Positions 35,777-44,971 are shown, counted from the first letter of the stretch. The stretch: 64,000 bases of DNA from Bacteroidales bacterium (GCA_016288655.1 JAEEKX010000039.1:42553-106552), one strand, 5' to 3'. The notes: a model not told the origin generated them from the sequence alone. Numbers and translations: made by a program.

Positions 35777-37738
35777 ATGAATAAAATAAAAAAATCATTC
35801 AGGAAAAAAATTGGCATGACATTGTCGTTTTTTTCCATCTTTTTCTTTATAGGAAACTCTTTTGTCCATGCCCAGGACGTGGTCAATCCCAAGGTTGTGG
35901 ATCTTTGCAAAAAGGCCAAGCATGAGTTGAACCAGCAGAACTTCGACAAAGCGGAAAGTTACCTCAACAAAGCGAAAAAAATCGACTCCACCTTTGCAGA
36001 TATCTATGTGATAGAGGGAGATATGTATAACTTTTCGCTTAAAAGCGACCTCTCCGTAAAAAGTTACAACAAAGCCATCCGGTTGGCGAAGGACCCCAAG
36101 CCAATCCTCTTTTTCGTGACGGCGGAAGAGGAGGTACGGGCGGGTTTATATTCTCAAGCACTGGATCATTACGAAGAATATTTGAAACGAAACACAGACA
36201 ATTTATTATTGAAAGAGACCGACAGGGGTATCAAGACCTGTGAATTTGCCATAGAAGCAATTGCTAATCCAGTGAAATTCAAGGATATAAACATGGGTCC
36301 GAATATCAATAAGGAGACAGACGAGTACTTGCCGGCCATCACGGCCGATGAGGAGGAGATCATCTTCACTGTAAAGCGGCCTCGCGATAAGAATACGGAA
36401 TGCGCCTTTTGTCTGACGGAGGAGGATTTTTACGGAAGCAAGAAGGAAAATGGGGAATGGCAACCACGCTATAAACTTGATTATCCGATCAATACAGGAT
36501 ATAATGAGGGTGCGCAGTGCGTTTCGCCCGATGGAAAATATCTTTTCTATACCCTCTGTAATGTTGAAGAAACGGGAAAGGGAAGTTGCGACCTTTATTG
36601 GTCGAAAAGGATTGGCAACCGTTGGTCCAGACCGAGAAATTTCGAGCAGCCGGTAAACACAATATCCTGGGAATCACAACCTTCCATTGCACCCGACGGA
36701 AAAACCATCTATTTCGTGTCCAACCGTCCGGGTGGATTCGGCAAGAAGGACATTTGGAAAACAGAGATGATCGAAGAGGGTGTTTTCACCGTTCCTGTCA
36801 ACCTCGGGCCAACCATCAATACGGATGAGGACGAGGCGGCTCCGTTTATCCATCCGGATGGCAGGACGCTTTACTTTGCCTCAAACGGTCACATCGGCAT
36901 GGGCGGATACGACTGCTATTACTCCACGTTGGCCGACACGGGATGGATGCAGCCGGTCAACCTCGGTTATCCCATCAACACCTCTGCCGACGAAATCAAC
37001 CTGCTCATCAACGCTATGGGCACCACGGCCTATTACTCTTCCGACAAAGACGGCGGTTACGGCGGCGTCGATATCTACTATTTCGACCTCGACGAAAGAC
37101 TCCGTCCGACTCCCGTTACTTACATCAAGGGAAAAATTTACGACGAAAAAACCCATCAACCGCTGACAGCAAGTATAGAATTGATAGATCTATCTAATAA
37201 TCAAGTTATTACATCCACTTCTTCGGATCCTGTCAGCGGGGAGTTCCTCGCGTGCATCAAGACTGGTATCAACGTGATGATGAACGTTTCCCATCCCTAC
37301 TACCCATTTTATTCTGAAAATTTCCAGATAGAAAAAAATTACACCGAACTTGAACCCTACCACAAGGACATTGTTTTGCGACGCGCAGAGGTGGGAGAAA
37401 CATTCATTTTAAGGAATATTTTCTTCGATTTTGACAACGCTCGCCTGTTTGAGGAATCTTATCCCGAATTGAATAAATTAGTCCAATATATGAAAGAAAA
37501 TGGCAGTGTGAAGATAGAGATAGGAGGACACACTGACTCCATGGGAAGTGCTGATTACAATGAAGCACTTTCAAAAACACGTGCGCGTAATGTATATGAT
37601 TATCTGATTAGTAAAGGGATAGACAAAAACAGGTTATCCTATAAGGGCTATGGTGAAAGTCAACCCATTGCCACAAACGAGACTGAAGAGGGTCGCGCTC
37701 TCAACCGCCGGACGGAATTCAAAATTATAGGATATTAA
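35777..37738 (+). CDS. PorE-like protein: TPR, beta-propeller, CRD and OmpA domains
   Basis: A 653-residue exported protein with signal peptide ending NSFVHAQ. Domains in order: TPR region (about 30-140), a PD40/WD40-like propeller (about 180-420, with repeated phrases such as SPDGKYLFYTL and APDGKTIYFVSNRPGG), a carboxypeptidase-like regulatory domain (about 440-530) and a C-terminal OmpA peptidoglycan-binding domain (IEIGGHTDSMGSADYNEALS). This order matches PorE of Porphyromonas, which anchors the T9SS to the cell wall. Other Bacteroidota OmpA paralogues share it, so PorE is likely but not certain. The ATG at 35777 is preferred over the TTG used in the track. Confidence 0.82.
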   Translation: MNKIKKSFRKKIGMTLSFFSIFFFIGNSFVHAQDVVNPKVVDLCKKAKHELNQQNFDKAESYLNKAKKIDSTFADIYVIEGDMYNFSLKSDLSVKSYNKAIRLAKDPKPILFFVTAEEEVRAGLYSQALDHYEEYLKRNTDNLLLKETDRGIKTCEFAIEAIANPVKFKDINMGPNINKETDEYLPAITADEEEIIFTVKRPRDKNTECAFCLTEEDFYGSKKENGEWQPRYKLDYPINTGYNEGAQCVSPDGKYLFYTLCNVEETGKGSCDLYWSKRIGNRWSRPRNFEQPVNTISWESQPSIAPDGKTIYFVSNRPGGFGKKDIWKTEMIEEGVFTVPVNLGPTINTDEDEAAPFIHPDGRTLYFASNGHIGMGGYDCYYSTLADTGWMQPVNLGYPINTSADEINLLINAMGTTAYYSSDKDGGYGGVDIYYFDLDERLRPTPVTYIKGKIYDEKTHQPLTASIELIDLSNNQVITSTSSDPVSGEFLACIKTGINVMMNVSHPYYPFYSENFQIEKNYTELEPYHKDIVLRRAEVGETFILRNIFFDFDNARLFEESYPELNKLVQYMKENGSVKIEIGGHTDSMGSADYNEALSKTRARNVYDYLISKGIDKNRLSYKGYGESQPIATNETEEGRALNRRTEFKIIGY

Positions 37739-37740
37739 AT

Positions 37741-37953
37741 TTAGTCCTTATGACGGGCGTGGCTGATGAAATCGCCTAGGATCCAGCCGACTAAAAGTCC
37801 CCACAAGATGACCAACACCAATTTGTTCTTATAGAAAACCTCTGAAAATTGTCCGGCTTTCCACCAATAAATAGCCGCAATTATGCCAAAAATTAGCATA
37901 GAGCCGATGTGAAAACCGTTGAAGTTGTTTTTGAAAAAATCCTTATTGATCAT
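37741..37953 (-). CDS. small membrane protein (70 aa)
   Basis: The ATG at 37953 gives 70 residues with two membrane helices (HIGSMLIFGIIAAIYWW and LVLVILWGLLVGWILGDF) and a His/Lys-rich end. The track start lies inside the upstream gene. It overlaps the upstream CRD-protein stop by 11 bases, so it is probably translated from the same message. It ends two bases after the convergent PorE-like stop. Family not recognised. Confidence 0.65.
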   Translation of the reverse strand: MINKDFFKNNFNGFHIGSMLIFGIIAAIYWWKAGQFSEVFYKNKLVLVILWGLLVGWILGDFISHARHKD

Positions 37954-38728
37954 CCTCTTCAAGTGCTTTATAGTACTGATATTCATAGAATTTCGTCTTG
38001 ATGTTGTCAATAATTTTCTCCCTTGACCATCGGACGAGATCATAATATCCAAAACGGCAATACATCATAAAATCCATCAATTCAGGTTCCTCCAAACCTG
38101 TGATTTCCGCGACCAGTTCTTTATTATATTTTTGTGGAACCTGCTGGATTTCATCACCATAACTTTCCATTTCATAATAGAGACGCTTGGTCTTCTCGTG
38201 CTTGTTGAATGCGCTGTAAAGCCAGGTGATCGGACTTCCCACCTTCGTGCCTTTCAGCACATTAGGTGCTTCCTCCGTATAGGTTGCGTTTCTCCTCTCC
38301 TCTTTCGTAAGATGCACATCCTCAAGATTTTTATATGAATCGGGCAACTTGACGTTGGCCACATCACGTTGGAAACCCTTGTAAGTCGGATTCAATCCGT
38401 AGATCGTGACATTGGGCAACATGAATGCCTTGTGATACAGAATGATATCTTTTTTCCCGCGGGAAAAATCGCGATTATCGATCACTACCAGCGCCTGTCG
38501 ATAACCGGCATGGGAAATCAACAGGGAATCGCGGAGAGAGACCCGAATGGAGAAATTTCCACTGTTGTCACCGAAGACATACTGTCCCGTGTTCATGTTT
38601 TGTACCTGCACACCGACAATCGGATATACCGCCGATGCATCGTAAACCGTTCCCGTGAGCATCTTCGACTGCCCCAAGGCCATGACAACCCATGTCAGAA
38701 ACGCTACGATGACAAAAATTTTTTTCAC
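37943..38728 (-). CDS. exported protein with carboxypeptidase-like regulatory domain
   Basis: A 261-residue protein starting at GTG 38728 with signal peptide MKKIFVIVAFLTWVVMALGQ, then a CarboxypepD_reg-like beta domain (TGTVYDASAVYPIVGVQVQN) up to about residue 95. The rest is helical and charged, with no known domain. Proteins of this layout are common in the Bacteroidota periplasm, with unknown roles. The start codon lies four bases after a -7 box, so the message may be leaderless. Confidence 0.82.
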   Translation of the reverse strand: MKKIFVIVAFLTWVVMALGQSKMLTGTVYDASAVYPIVGVQVQNMNTGQYVFGDNSGNFSIRVSLRDSLLISHAGYRQALVVIDNRDFSRGKKDIILYHKAFMLPNVTIYGLNPTYKGFQRDVANVKLPDSYKNLEDVHLTKEERRNATYTEEAPNVLKGTKVGSPITWLYSAFNKHEKTKRLYYEMESYGDEIQQVPQKYNKELVAEITGLEEPELMDFMMYCRFGYYDLVRWSREKIIDNIKTKFYEYQYYKALEEDDQ

Positions 38729-38732
38729 GCTG

Positions 38733-38740
38733 CAAAAGTA
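38733..38740 (-). promoter_or_regulatory. start-proximal promoter -7 box of the CRD protein
   Basis: Minus strand TACTTTTG, four bases before the GTG start. Confidence 0.5.
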
Positions 38741-39183
38741 CGTTTTTCACGGTTATAAAACATAATAAAACTTTTTAAAATGAAAGATTTATTTTAATGA
38801 TATATGCCTGTTGATAATGCTGAAAAGTTTTCCGAAATAAATTTGTTTATTATGTTATCAGCATTTACTAACTCGATTTCAACCGCATTTATTGTTGTAA
38901 AAAGTTGATTTTGAAGAGTGGCACAGTTTCCAAAAAAATGAGTGAAAATGTGCTTTGTTGAAAAAAAGTTAGGGTGAAAAAAATTTTTTCTGTTGAAAAT
39001 CCACGACAGAAATGGTGGTTATTTTTGGATAAAAAATGATAACTTTTCCGATCTGAAATCGGCCAAAAATGGAATGTTGAAAAGAGGTGATTTATCAATA
39101 ATTTTCAACAAATCCACGTTGAAAAATTATCCCTCTCATTCTTAGAAAGATAAAGAATTCAAGGGATTTTCGTGTTGGAAATA
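38741..39183. other. AT-rich intergenic region with DnaA-box-like 9-mers
   Basis: This 443-base spacer has no credible gene. It holds TTATCAACA (minus, 38809-38817), TTATCAGCA (38855-38863) and TTATCAATA (39092-39100), and four exact TTTTCAACA motifs (minus at 38956-38964, 38991-38999, 39075-39083; plus at 39102-39110) with a one-mismatch copy at 39117-39125. An inverted repeat AATGCTGA/TCAGCATT brackets about 35 AT-rich bases near 38816-38864. These resemble the DnaA box TTATCCACA, so a replication origin is possible. Gene directions are broadly consistent but no dnaA or parAB is in the window. Confidence 0.35.
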
Positions 39184-40185
39184 TCAATATTTTTTCTTTG
39201 AAAGAAGGAGGAAGATAAAGTAGGGCGCACCCACGAGGGCGGTGATGCTGCCCACGGGTAGTTCCGCGGGGGCTGCGATGGTCCGCGCAATGGTATCGGC
39301 CAACAGGCAGAAGAAGGCGCCGAAGAAGAGGGAGAAGGTAAAGACGGTGCGGTTGTTGTTGCCGAAAATGAGGCGGACGATGTGCGGGATGATGAGTCCG
39401 ACGAAGCCGACCACGCCGCAACAGGCCACTGCGGAAGCAATCAGTAAAGACGCCGCAATGAGCACTGTGAGCGTGGTGCGTTGCACGTTGACTCCGGATG
39501 TTTGTGCCGTGTCGGTGCCCAACTGCAGAATGTTCAGACTTTTCGCGTTGAAAAAGAGCGTAAAACCGCAGATCAGGAGCATAGCCAACAGGCCGCCGAC
39601 CTCCAACCACGATGAGGAGGTGAAACTTCCCATGGTCCAGAAAATGATCTGTTCGAGGGATTTCTGGTTGAGCACCATCAGCAGGGTGATGACGGCGGAG
39701 ATGAGGAAGTTGAGGGCGATGCCGGCGAGGAGGATCGTCTCCACGGCTTTCCGGTTGCCGACGAAGGCGATGCCGATGACGAGCAGTAAGGTGAGCAGGG
39801 CGCCTACGAGCGCGGCGGCAGGAATGCCGAACATGAGTGCGTCGAGTCCGGTGATGATAGCCACGGCGGCGCCCAACGAAGCGCCTGATGAAATGCCAAG
39901 GATGTAGGGGTCGCAGATGGGGTTGCGGAAAATGGACTGGAAGGCGGCGCCGCAGACCGCCAATGCGCTTCCCGCCAGCAAACTCATCAAGATACGCGGC
40001 AACCGCAGGTTCCAGATGGTCATTTCGTACATGGCCCACTGTTCCGGCACTGCCACGCCGCTCAATTTTGCCTGGATGATCGGCCATACCGCCGCCGCCG
40101 GCACGGATACCGCTCCCACCATGATGGTGACGACGGCAGCAACCAGCAGTACGATTGGCGATAGGATGAGCGCAACTTTCTTCAT
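39184..40185 (-). CDS. FecCD-family ABC transporter permease
   Basis: Inner-membrane permease of the BtuC/FecCD type, which imports iron-siderophore, haem or cobalamin complexes. The 333-residue protein has about ten membrane helices and the family signatures RLPRILMSLLAGSALAVCGA, QSIFRNPICDPYILGISSGA and VACCGVVGFVGLIIPHIVRL. No ATPase or substrate-binding protein is adjacent, so its partners must be elsewhere. Its ATG overlaps the thpR stop by four bases, so it is expressed from an upstream promoter. Confidence 0.94.
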   Translation of the reverse strand: MKKVALILSPIVLLVAAVVTIMVGAVSVPAAAVWPIIQAKLSGVAVPEQWAMYEMTIWNLRLPRILMSLLAGSALAVCGAAFQSIFRNPICDPYILGISSGASLGAAVAIITGLDALMFGIPAAALVGALLTLLLVIGIAFVGNRKAVETILLAGIALNFLISAVITLLMVLNQKSLEQIIFWTMGSFTSSSWLEVGGLLAMLLICGFTLFFNAKSLNILQLGTDTAQTSGVNVQRTTLTVLIAASLLIASAVACCGVVGFVGLIIPHIVRLIFGNNNRTVFTFSLFFGAFFCLLADTIARTIAAPAELPVGSITALVGAPYFIFLLLSKKKY

Positions 40186-40760
40186 ATTTTTTCTTTCAGG
40201 TGCGAGGTGTGCAGCGTACTGTAACTGACCTCGTAGTTATGGAAGTGACTCTGCATTAAATTGACAGAGTCGATATGGAATTCTTGTTTGAAATCGGGTT
40301 GTAGTTCCTCGATCAAGGCAGAAAAACGCTTCTTGTTGTCAACCTCCTTGATTCTGCCTAAAGTGATGTGCGGCACAAAGTTCTCCTGTGCTACAGGCAG
40401 CCCTATCTGTGCCAAAAATTGGGCTGTTTTTTCGTGTAATTGAATTAATTCCGGACTTGGCGTGAGTCCGAGCCAAACGATTCTCGGGGCGTAGTGGCTG
40501 CCGAAGAGTCCGAGTTTTGTGATGGCCAATGGAAACTGTGGTGTCTCTGCCGAAATTTGGTCTAATGAGGCCTTGATTTGTGGCAAAAGGGCCACGGGTG
40601 TCTTCCCGATGAACTGCACCGTAAGGTGGATGAGATCGTCGTTGCACCAGTGGATTTGGTCGTATGCCGTGCGTTGGCGCAGGGCAGTGCGCAGCCCGTT
40701 GTATTCCGGCGACAGGGCCAACTTGATGGCGACGAAGGTGCGGATATGTGTGGAAGACAT
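40182..40760 (-). CDS. thpR: RNA 2',3'-cyclic phosphodiesterase
   Basis: 2H-phosphoesterase family enzyme of 192 residues. Both catalytic HxTx motifs are present: HLTV near residue 45 and HITL near residue 130. The ATG at 40760 gives MSSTHIRTFVAIKLALSPEY, a standard start; the track extends upstream into a terminator. It overlaps the FecCD permease by four bases (ATGA), although no functional link is known. Confidence 0.93.
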   Translation of the reverse strand: MSSTHIRTFVAIKLALSPEYNGLRTALRQRTAYDQIHWCNDDLIHLTVQFIGKTPVALLPQIKASLDQISAETPQFPLAITKLGLFGSHYAPRIVWLGLTPSPELIQLHEKTAQFLAQIGLPVAQENFVPHITLGRIKEVDNKKRFSALIEELQPDFKQEFHIDSVNLMQSHFHNYEVSYSTLHTSHLKEKI

Positions 40761-40776
40761 GTGGATGATGTTTTGA

Positions 40777-40808
40777 ATAAAAAAGCCCCCCGATGGACGA
40801 GGGGCTCT
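40777..40808 (-). terminator. terminator of the 455-aa T9SS cargo gene
   Basis: On the minus strand AGCCCC, a loop, GGGGCT and then TTTTTTATT. It lies 31-62 bases after the cargo stop and before thpR. Confidence 0.75.
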
Positions 40809-40838
40809 TATGGTTGGATTCAAAGTCCTGATTCCAAG

Positions 40839-42206
40839 TTAGCGAGCGATGGTAACTTTGGAGGTGAAGACTTCGTTGCCGTTGACGACGCGCACAACGT
40901 AGATGCCCTCGGTGAGGTTGGAGACGTTGATTTGCTCGTTGGCATTGGCGGATTCGATGTTCATGACTTCCTGACCAGCGATGTTGTAGATGCTGATCTG
41001 AGCGCCGGCGGCGTTGTCAACAGTGATCTGGTTGCCAGCGGGGTTCGGGAAGACATTCAGCGTGTTGGTGTTCTCATTGATACCGTTGTCATAGTGGACG
41101 GTAACGCAGTAGGTGTTGTTTTCGGTGTTGGGGTCAACGCCGTTGTAAGCATCGGTGCTCTGGTACTCAAGGTTCATGCAGAGCTGCAGGTCTTCGTTGG
41201 GCCAGTTGAAACCGTTGTCATTGATATCCTGAACGTCGGCGTTCATATCGAACAGACCGAAATCCCAACGCCAACCGTAGTACAAGTCAACGGTATCTTC
41301 TACGGTGTTGAGTTGTTCGTGATCAATGAAATAGAACGGAGTGGCACCATCGAGGTAGATGCTGAGGGTGTAAAAACCGATAGACTGGTCAACGCCATAG
41401 TTGAAAGCGCCACCATAGAAATAGACGGAGTCGGTGTAGGAGTCAACGGTGAAGCCGGTGACTTCATCAGGATAGGTCTGTTGGTCTTCAGGATCGTAGA
41501 TTTCGCAGATGAAATCGCTCTTCGGCTGGTAGGGAAGACCATCATCGTAGTAAACGCTCAAGAGGAAGGGCTTGTGGGAAGCGATGAGTTCACCATATGG
41601 GTCGTATTCGCTACCGAATACCCAGTGATGGTAACCGTTTTCGGCATTGTCGGCGAAGAGGGCGAAGTTGTTGTCGGCGCAGGTGCTGTCGGTGGGGCAG
41701 AGGCAGACAGCAGCGGCCTCAGCGGCATAGATACCGATGACGACGTCACCAGTAGCGGGGACAGTGAAGGGGGTGTTGAGGGTGGCAACGTTGATGCCTA
41801 AGCCCTCATCGCCTTCCGGAACAGTGTAGTTCTGGGTATAGACGGGGGTACCGAGGATAACGTTGTTGTGTTCTGCATCGTAAGTCACATCAGTGTAGAT
41901 ACGGATGACATAGGTCTCGTTGTTGAAAGTACCAGTATAACCAGTGACGTGGTCGCTGGTGGTATGGTAGAAGCGGACTTGCGTGAGGGTTGCACCAGCG
42001 GGAATGTCACCTTGGGGAATGCGGAGCACATACTCACTTTCAGCAGCCATGACATAGACGGAACCGGAGGTGGAGTTGAAGCCATACCAATCGGAACGCT
42101 CGCTGGCAGGAAGTTGGACCTGGGTAGTGGTGTTCACCAACAGACCCTGCGCAAAAGACATCGTTACAAATGCCATTGCAATGCAAAGAGTAAAGAATTT
42201 TTTCAT
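40839..42206 (-). CDS. T9SS-sorted secreted protein (455 aa)
   Basis: Signal peptide MKKFFTLCIAMAFVTMSFAQ, a beta-rich body without recognised catalytic domain, and a type A T9SS sorting domain over the last 75 residues (NVFPNPAGNQITVDNAAGAQ to VFTSKVTIAR). The body contains a Cys-rich loop (CLCPTDSTC) and repeated phrases typical of adhesion-like domains. It has its own promoter and terminator and is probably a surface or released protein of unknown role. Confidence 0.9.
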   Translation of the reverse strand: MKKFFTLCIAMAFVTMSFAQGLLVNTTTQVQLPASERSDWYGFNSTSGSVYVMAAESEYVLRIPQGDIPAGATLTQVRFYHTTSDHVTGYTGTFNNETYVIRIYTDVTYDAEHNNVILGTPVYTQNYTVPEGDEGLGINVATLNTPFTVPATGDVVIGIYAAEAAAVCLCPTDSTCADNNFALFADNAENGYHHWVFGSEYDPYGELIASHKPFLLSVYYDDGLPYQPKSDFICEIYDPEDQQTYPDEVTGFTVDSYTDSVYFYGGAFNYGVDQSIGFYTLSIYLDGATPFYFIDHEQLNTVEDTVDLYYGWRWDFGLFDMNADVQDINDNGFNWPNEDLQLCMNLEYQSTDAYNGVDPNTENNTYCVTVHYDNGINENTNTLNVFPNPAGNQITVDNAAGAQISIYNIAGQEVMNIESANANEQINVSNLTEGIYVVRVVNGNEVFTSKVTIAR

Positions 42207-42243
42207 AATACTTTTATTTTGGTTGATAATGAATTTTCGGGCG

Positions 42244-42251
42244 CAAAAATA
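42244..42251 (-). promoter_or_regulatory. promoter -7 box of the 455-aa T9SS cargo
   Basis: Minus strand TATTTTTG, 37 bases before the ATG at 42206. Confidence 0.55.
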
Positions 42252-42354
42252 CTACATTTTTCTGAAATAACGTTGGAATACCCCTATTTTTAATTTTTTT
42301 TGTGAAAAAAAGCCCCGTGCACACTCTTTCGTGCGCAAATTGCCGATTATGTTG

Positions 42355-42362
42355 TACTTTTG
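42355..42362 (+). promoter_or_regulatory. promoter -7 box of the aminotransferase gene
   Basis: TACTTTTG, 19 bases before the ATG at 42382; it is divergent from the T9SS cargo promoter. Confidence 0.55.
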
Positions 42363-42381
42363 CATCCTCAAATAGAAGTCC

Positions 42382-43518
42382 ATGAGCGAAAAAATCCCCA
42401 TGTTAGAGCTGCACGCGCAGTATTTGAAGATCAAAGCGGAGGTGGATGCCGCCCTGTCCGAGGTCATCGACGGAAGTGCTTTCGTGAACGGCGCGGTCGT
42501 GCGGCGCTTCGAGGAGGCGCTGGCGCGGTACTTGGGCTGCAAGCATGTGGTGGCCTGCGGCAACGGCACCGACGCGCTGCAGATTTCCTTTCTCTCGTTG
42601 GGGTTGCAGCCGGGCGACGAGGTCATCACCACGCCGTTCACCTTCATCGCCACGGCGGAGGCCGCCGCGCTCTTCGGCATCCGGCCGGTTTTCGTGGACG
42701 TGGATGCCGACACTTTCAACATGGACGTTTCGCAGGTGGAGCGGGCGATGACCGACCGCACACGCGCCATCTTACCCGTACACCTGTTCGGACAGTGCGC
42801 GGAGATGGAGCCGTTGCTGGAGATAGCGCGCCGCCGCCACTTACGTATTATAGAGGACGCCTGCCAGGCCATCGGCGCGGAGTATGAGTTCAGTGACGGG
42901 AAAAGGCGGCGCGCGGGCACGATGGGCGACCTCGGCTGCACCTCCTTCTTCCCCTCTAAAAACCTCGGCTGCTTCGGCGACGGCGGCGCGCTCTTCACCA
43001 ACGACGATGAATTGGCGGCACGGGCGCGGCAGATCGCCAACCACGGCACTTCCGTGAAGTACCACCACGAGCAGCTCGGCATGAACTCCCGCCTCGACAG
43101 TCTGCAGGCGGCCGTGCTGGAGGTGAAACTCCGGCATTTGGACGAATATACCAAGGCCCGTCAGACCGCGGCGGCCTGCTACGACCGGCTGTTAGCCGAC
43201 TGTCCGGGCATCGTCACCCCGAAGCGGTCGGCGAACAGCACGCATGTATATCACCAATATACTATGAAAGTACCTGCGGGTGCCCGCGACCAACTGCGGA
43301 CACATCTGCAAGAAACCGGCATAGCCACCGCCATCTATTACCCTGTGCCGCTACACCTGCAACCCGCTTTCGCCTATCTCGGCTACCACCGCGGGGATTT
43401 TCCTGTGGCGGAAAAATTGGCCGACAGCGTCCTGTCGCTGCCGATGCACACCGAACTGATGGAGGAACAACAAAAGAAAATATGCCAGATTTTGGCAGAA
43501 TGTAGCCCAATTTTGTAA
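42382..43518 (+). CDS. DegT/DnrJ/EryC1/StrS-family aminotransferase
   Basis: PLP-dependent sugar aminotransferase type, 378 residues. The N-terminus IPMLELHAQYLKIKAEVDAAL, the GNGTDALQISFLSLGLQPGD segment and the PLP region TSFFPSKNLGCFGDGGALFT, with the internal-aldimine Lys, are standard. It probably aminates a nucleotide-linked keto-sugar for surface polysaccharide; the substrate cannot be read. rfbC lies 1.5 kb downstream in the same direction, which suits a sugar-nucleotide context, but two unrelated genes intervene. Third-position GC is higher than in the flanking lipoprotein genes. Confidence 0.95.
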   Translation: MSEKIPMLELHAQYLKIKAEVDAALSEVIDGSAFVNGAVVRRFEEALARYLGCKHVVACGNGTDALQISFLSLGLQPGDEVITTPFTFIATAEAAALFGIRPVFVDVDADTFNMDVSQVERAMTDRTRAILPVHLFGQCAEMEPLLEIARRRHLRIIEDACQAIGAEYEFSDGKRRRAGTMGDLGCTSFFPSKNLGCFGDGGALFTNDDELAARARQIANHGTSVKYHHEQLGMNSRLDSLQAAVLEVKLRHLDEYTKARQTAAACYDRLLADCPGIVTPKRSANSTHVYHQYTMKVPAGARDQLRTHLQETGIATAIYYPVPLHLQPAFAYLGYHRGDFPVAEKLADSVLSLPMHTELMEEQQKKICQILAECSPIL

Positions 43519-43568
43519 ACAAAGAAAGAAAAAAAATCAAGCAAATATCGTAAAAAAACGCAGTCACT

Positions 43569-44135
43569 ATGCTGATAATTGGAATAACGGGAACGTTGGG
43601 TGCAGGCAAGGGCACCGTGGTGGATTACCTCAAGGAGAGGTATGGTTTCGAGCACTTTTCGGTGCGCGAGTTTTTGAAAGGCGAGGTGTTGAAGCGCGGG
43701 TTGGAGCCGAACCGTGACACCTTCACCTCTGTGGCGAACGACTTGCGGGCGCACCACACTCCGTCGTACATTGTGGATCAACTTTACGAGCAGGCGGCCC
43801 GCTGCGGGAAAAGTGCCATCATAGAGAGCATCCGCACGCCTGGCGAGATCGACTCGCTGCAAGGCAAGTCCGACTTCCGCCTCTGGGCTGTTGATGCCGA
43901 CCCGCAGGTGCGTTACCAGCGCGTGGTGTTGCGCAAGTCGGAGACGGATTCCGTCAGTTACGAAACCTTCCTCGCCAACGAGCGTCGCGAGATGACTTCG
44001 AGCGACCCCAACAAGCAGAACCTGTCGGAGTGCATCCGCCGTGCCGACGCCGTTCTGCTCAATAATGGCACGATGGAGGAGTTATATCAACAAGTGGAAA
44101 GTGCCATCCATCGGCATCAACAAACAACCAAATAA
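43569..44135 (+). CDS. P-loop nucleotide kinase-like protein
   Basis: A 188-residue protein with Walker A GITGTLGAGKGTVVDYL and an arrangement like dephospho-CoA kinase or the kinase-like domain fused to some dCMP deaminases: SVREFLKGEVLKRGLEPNRD, then the aspartate-bearing strand AIIESIRTPGEIDSL. The true substrate is unknown. The stop lies ten bases before the radical SAM gene start, suggesting co-transcription. Confidence 0.8.
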   Translation: MLIIGITGTLGAGKGTVVDYLKERYGFEHFSVREFLKGEVLKRGLEPNRDTFTSVANDLRAHHTPSYIVDQLYEQAARCGKSAIIESIRTPGEIDSLQGKSDFRLWAVDADPQVRYQRVVLRKSETDSVSYETFLANERREMTSSDPNKQNLSECIRRADAVLLNNGTMEELYQQVESAIHRHQQTTK

Positions 44136-44145
44136 CCTTACTGTC

Positions 44146-44919
44146 ATGTTTCTCTGGGATCACATTGCTTTCGGACCCATCCACAGCCGCCGCCTCGGGC
44201 AGTCGCTGGGGATCAACATTTCACCGACCGACGTGAAGGTCTGTTCGTTCGACTGTGTCTATTGCGAATGCGGATGGACGTTGAGGAAGGAGATCGACCC
44301 GAGCCGGTTCGCGTCGGCCGACCTCGTGATGCAGGCCATCGAAAAGAAGTTGCGCGAGTGCAGCGAAGCGAAAGTGCCGGTGGATAGCATCACTTTTTCC
44401 GGCAACGGCGAATCGACGCTGCATCCGCAGTTCGCCGAAATCATCGAGCGGCTGTTGGTTTTGCGCGACCGTTACTATCCCGACTCCGTCATCACCTGCT
44501 TGTCGAATGCCACGCAGTTGCAAAAGGAGACTGTGCGGGCGGCGTTGTTGAAAATCGACAACCCGATGCTGAAGTTGGATGCGGGGCTGCCGGACCTATA
44601 CCAAACCATCAATCGTCCGACGATACCGATCACGATGGAGGAGACAGTGGCCGGAATGCGCGAGTTTCACGGCAACTTCATCATGCAGTCGTTGTTTCTG
44701 CGTGGCGAGGTCAATGGGGTGAAGTTCGACAACACCACCGAGGAGAATCTGGTGGCATGGCTCCAGATTTTGGCAGAGTTGACGCCGCGCCATGTGGAGT
44801 TGTATTCGTTAGACCGCGAGACGCCGGCGAAACAGTTGGTGAAGATTGACGGCGCCGGATTGGAGGCGATTGCCGAGCGCGTGCGTGCCTTGGGCATAGA
44901 AGCGCGCGTGTTTGTGTAG
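44146..44919 (+). CDS. radical SAM protein
   Basis: A 257-residue radical SAM enzyme. The ATG at 44146 gives MFLWDHIAFGPIHSRRLGQS; the track's earlier start lies in the upstream gene. The cluster motif is CSFDCVYCEC (CxxxCxxC), followed by the glycine-rich SAM segment TFSGNGESTLHPQF. It resembles the short, single-domain family of COG0731-like wybutosine-type enzymes, but without the extra domains needed to assign a reaction. Confidence 0.88.
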   Translation: MFLWDHIAFGPIHSRRLGQSLGINISPTDVKVCSFDCVYCECGWTLRKEIDPSRFASADLVMQAIEKKLRECSEAKVPVDSITFSGNGESTLHPQFAEIIERLLVLRDRYYPDSVITCLSNATQLQKETVRAALLKIDNPMLKLDAGLPDLYQTINRPTIPITMEETVAGMREFHGNFIMQSLFLRGEVNGVKFDNTTEENLVAWLQILAELTPRHVELYSLDRETPAKQLVKIDGAGLEAIAERVRALGIEARVFV

Positions 44920-44971
44920 TGGAAATTGCGCGGCGGGGAACGAAAGACCGCGCTCATTAAATAGCAAAAAA

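Noticed and set aside
39095-40087. 330-codon Arg/His-rich frame overlapping the FecCD permease
   Set aside because: Alternate-frame shadow with low-complexity translation; the other frame has intact permease signatures.
42252-43154. 300-codon minus-strand frame opposite the aminotransferase
   Set aside because: Ser/Arg-rich shadow of a GC-rich gene.
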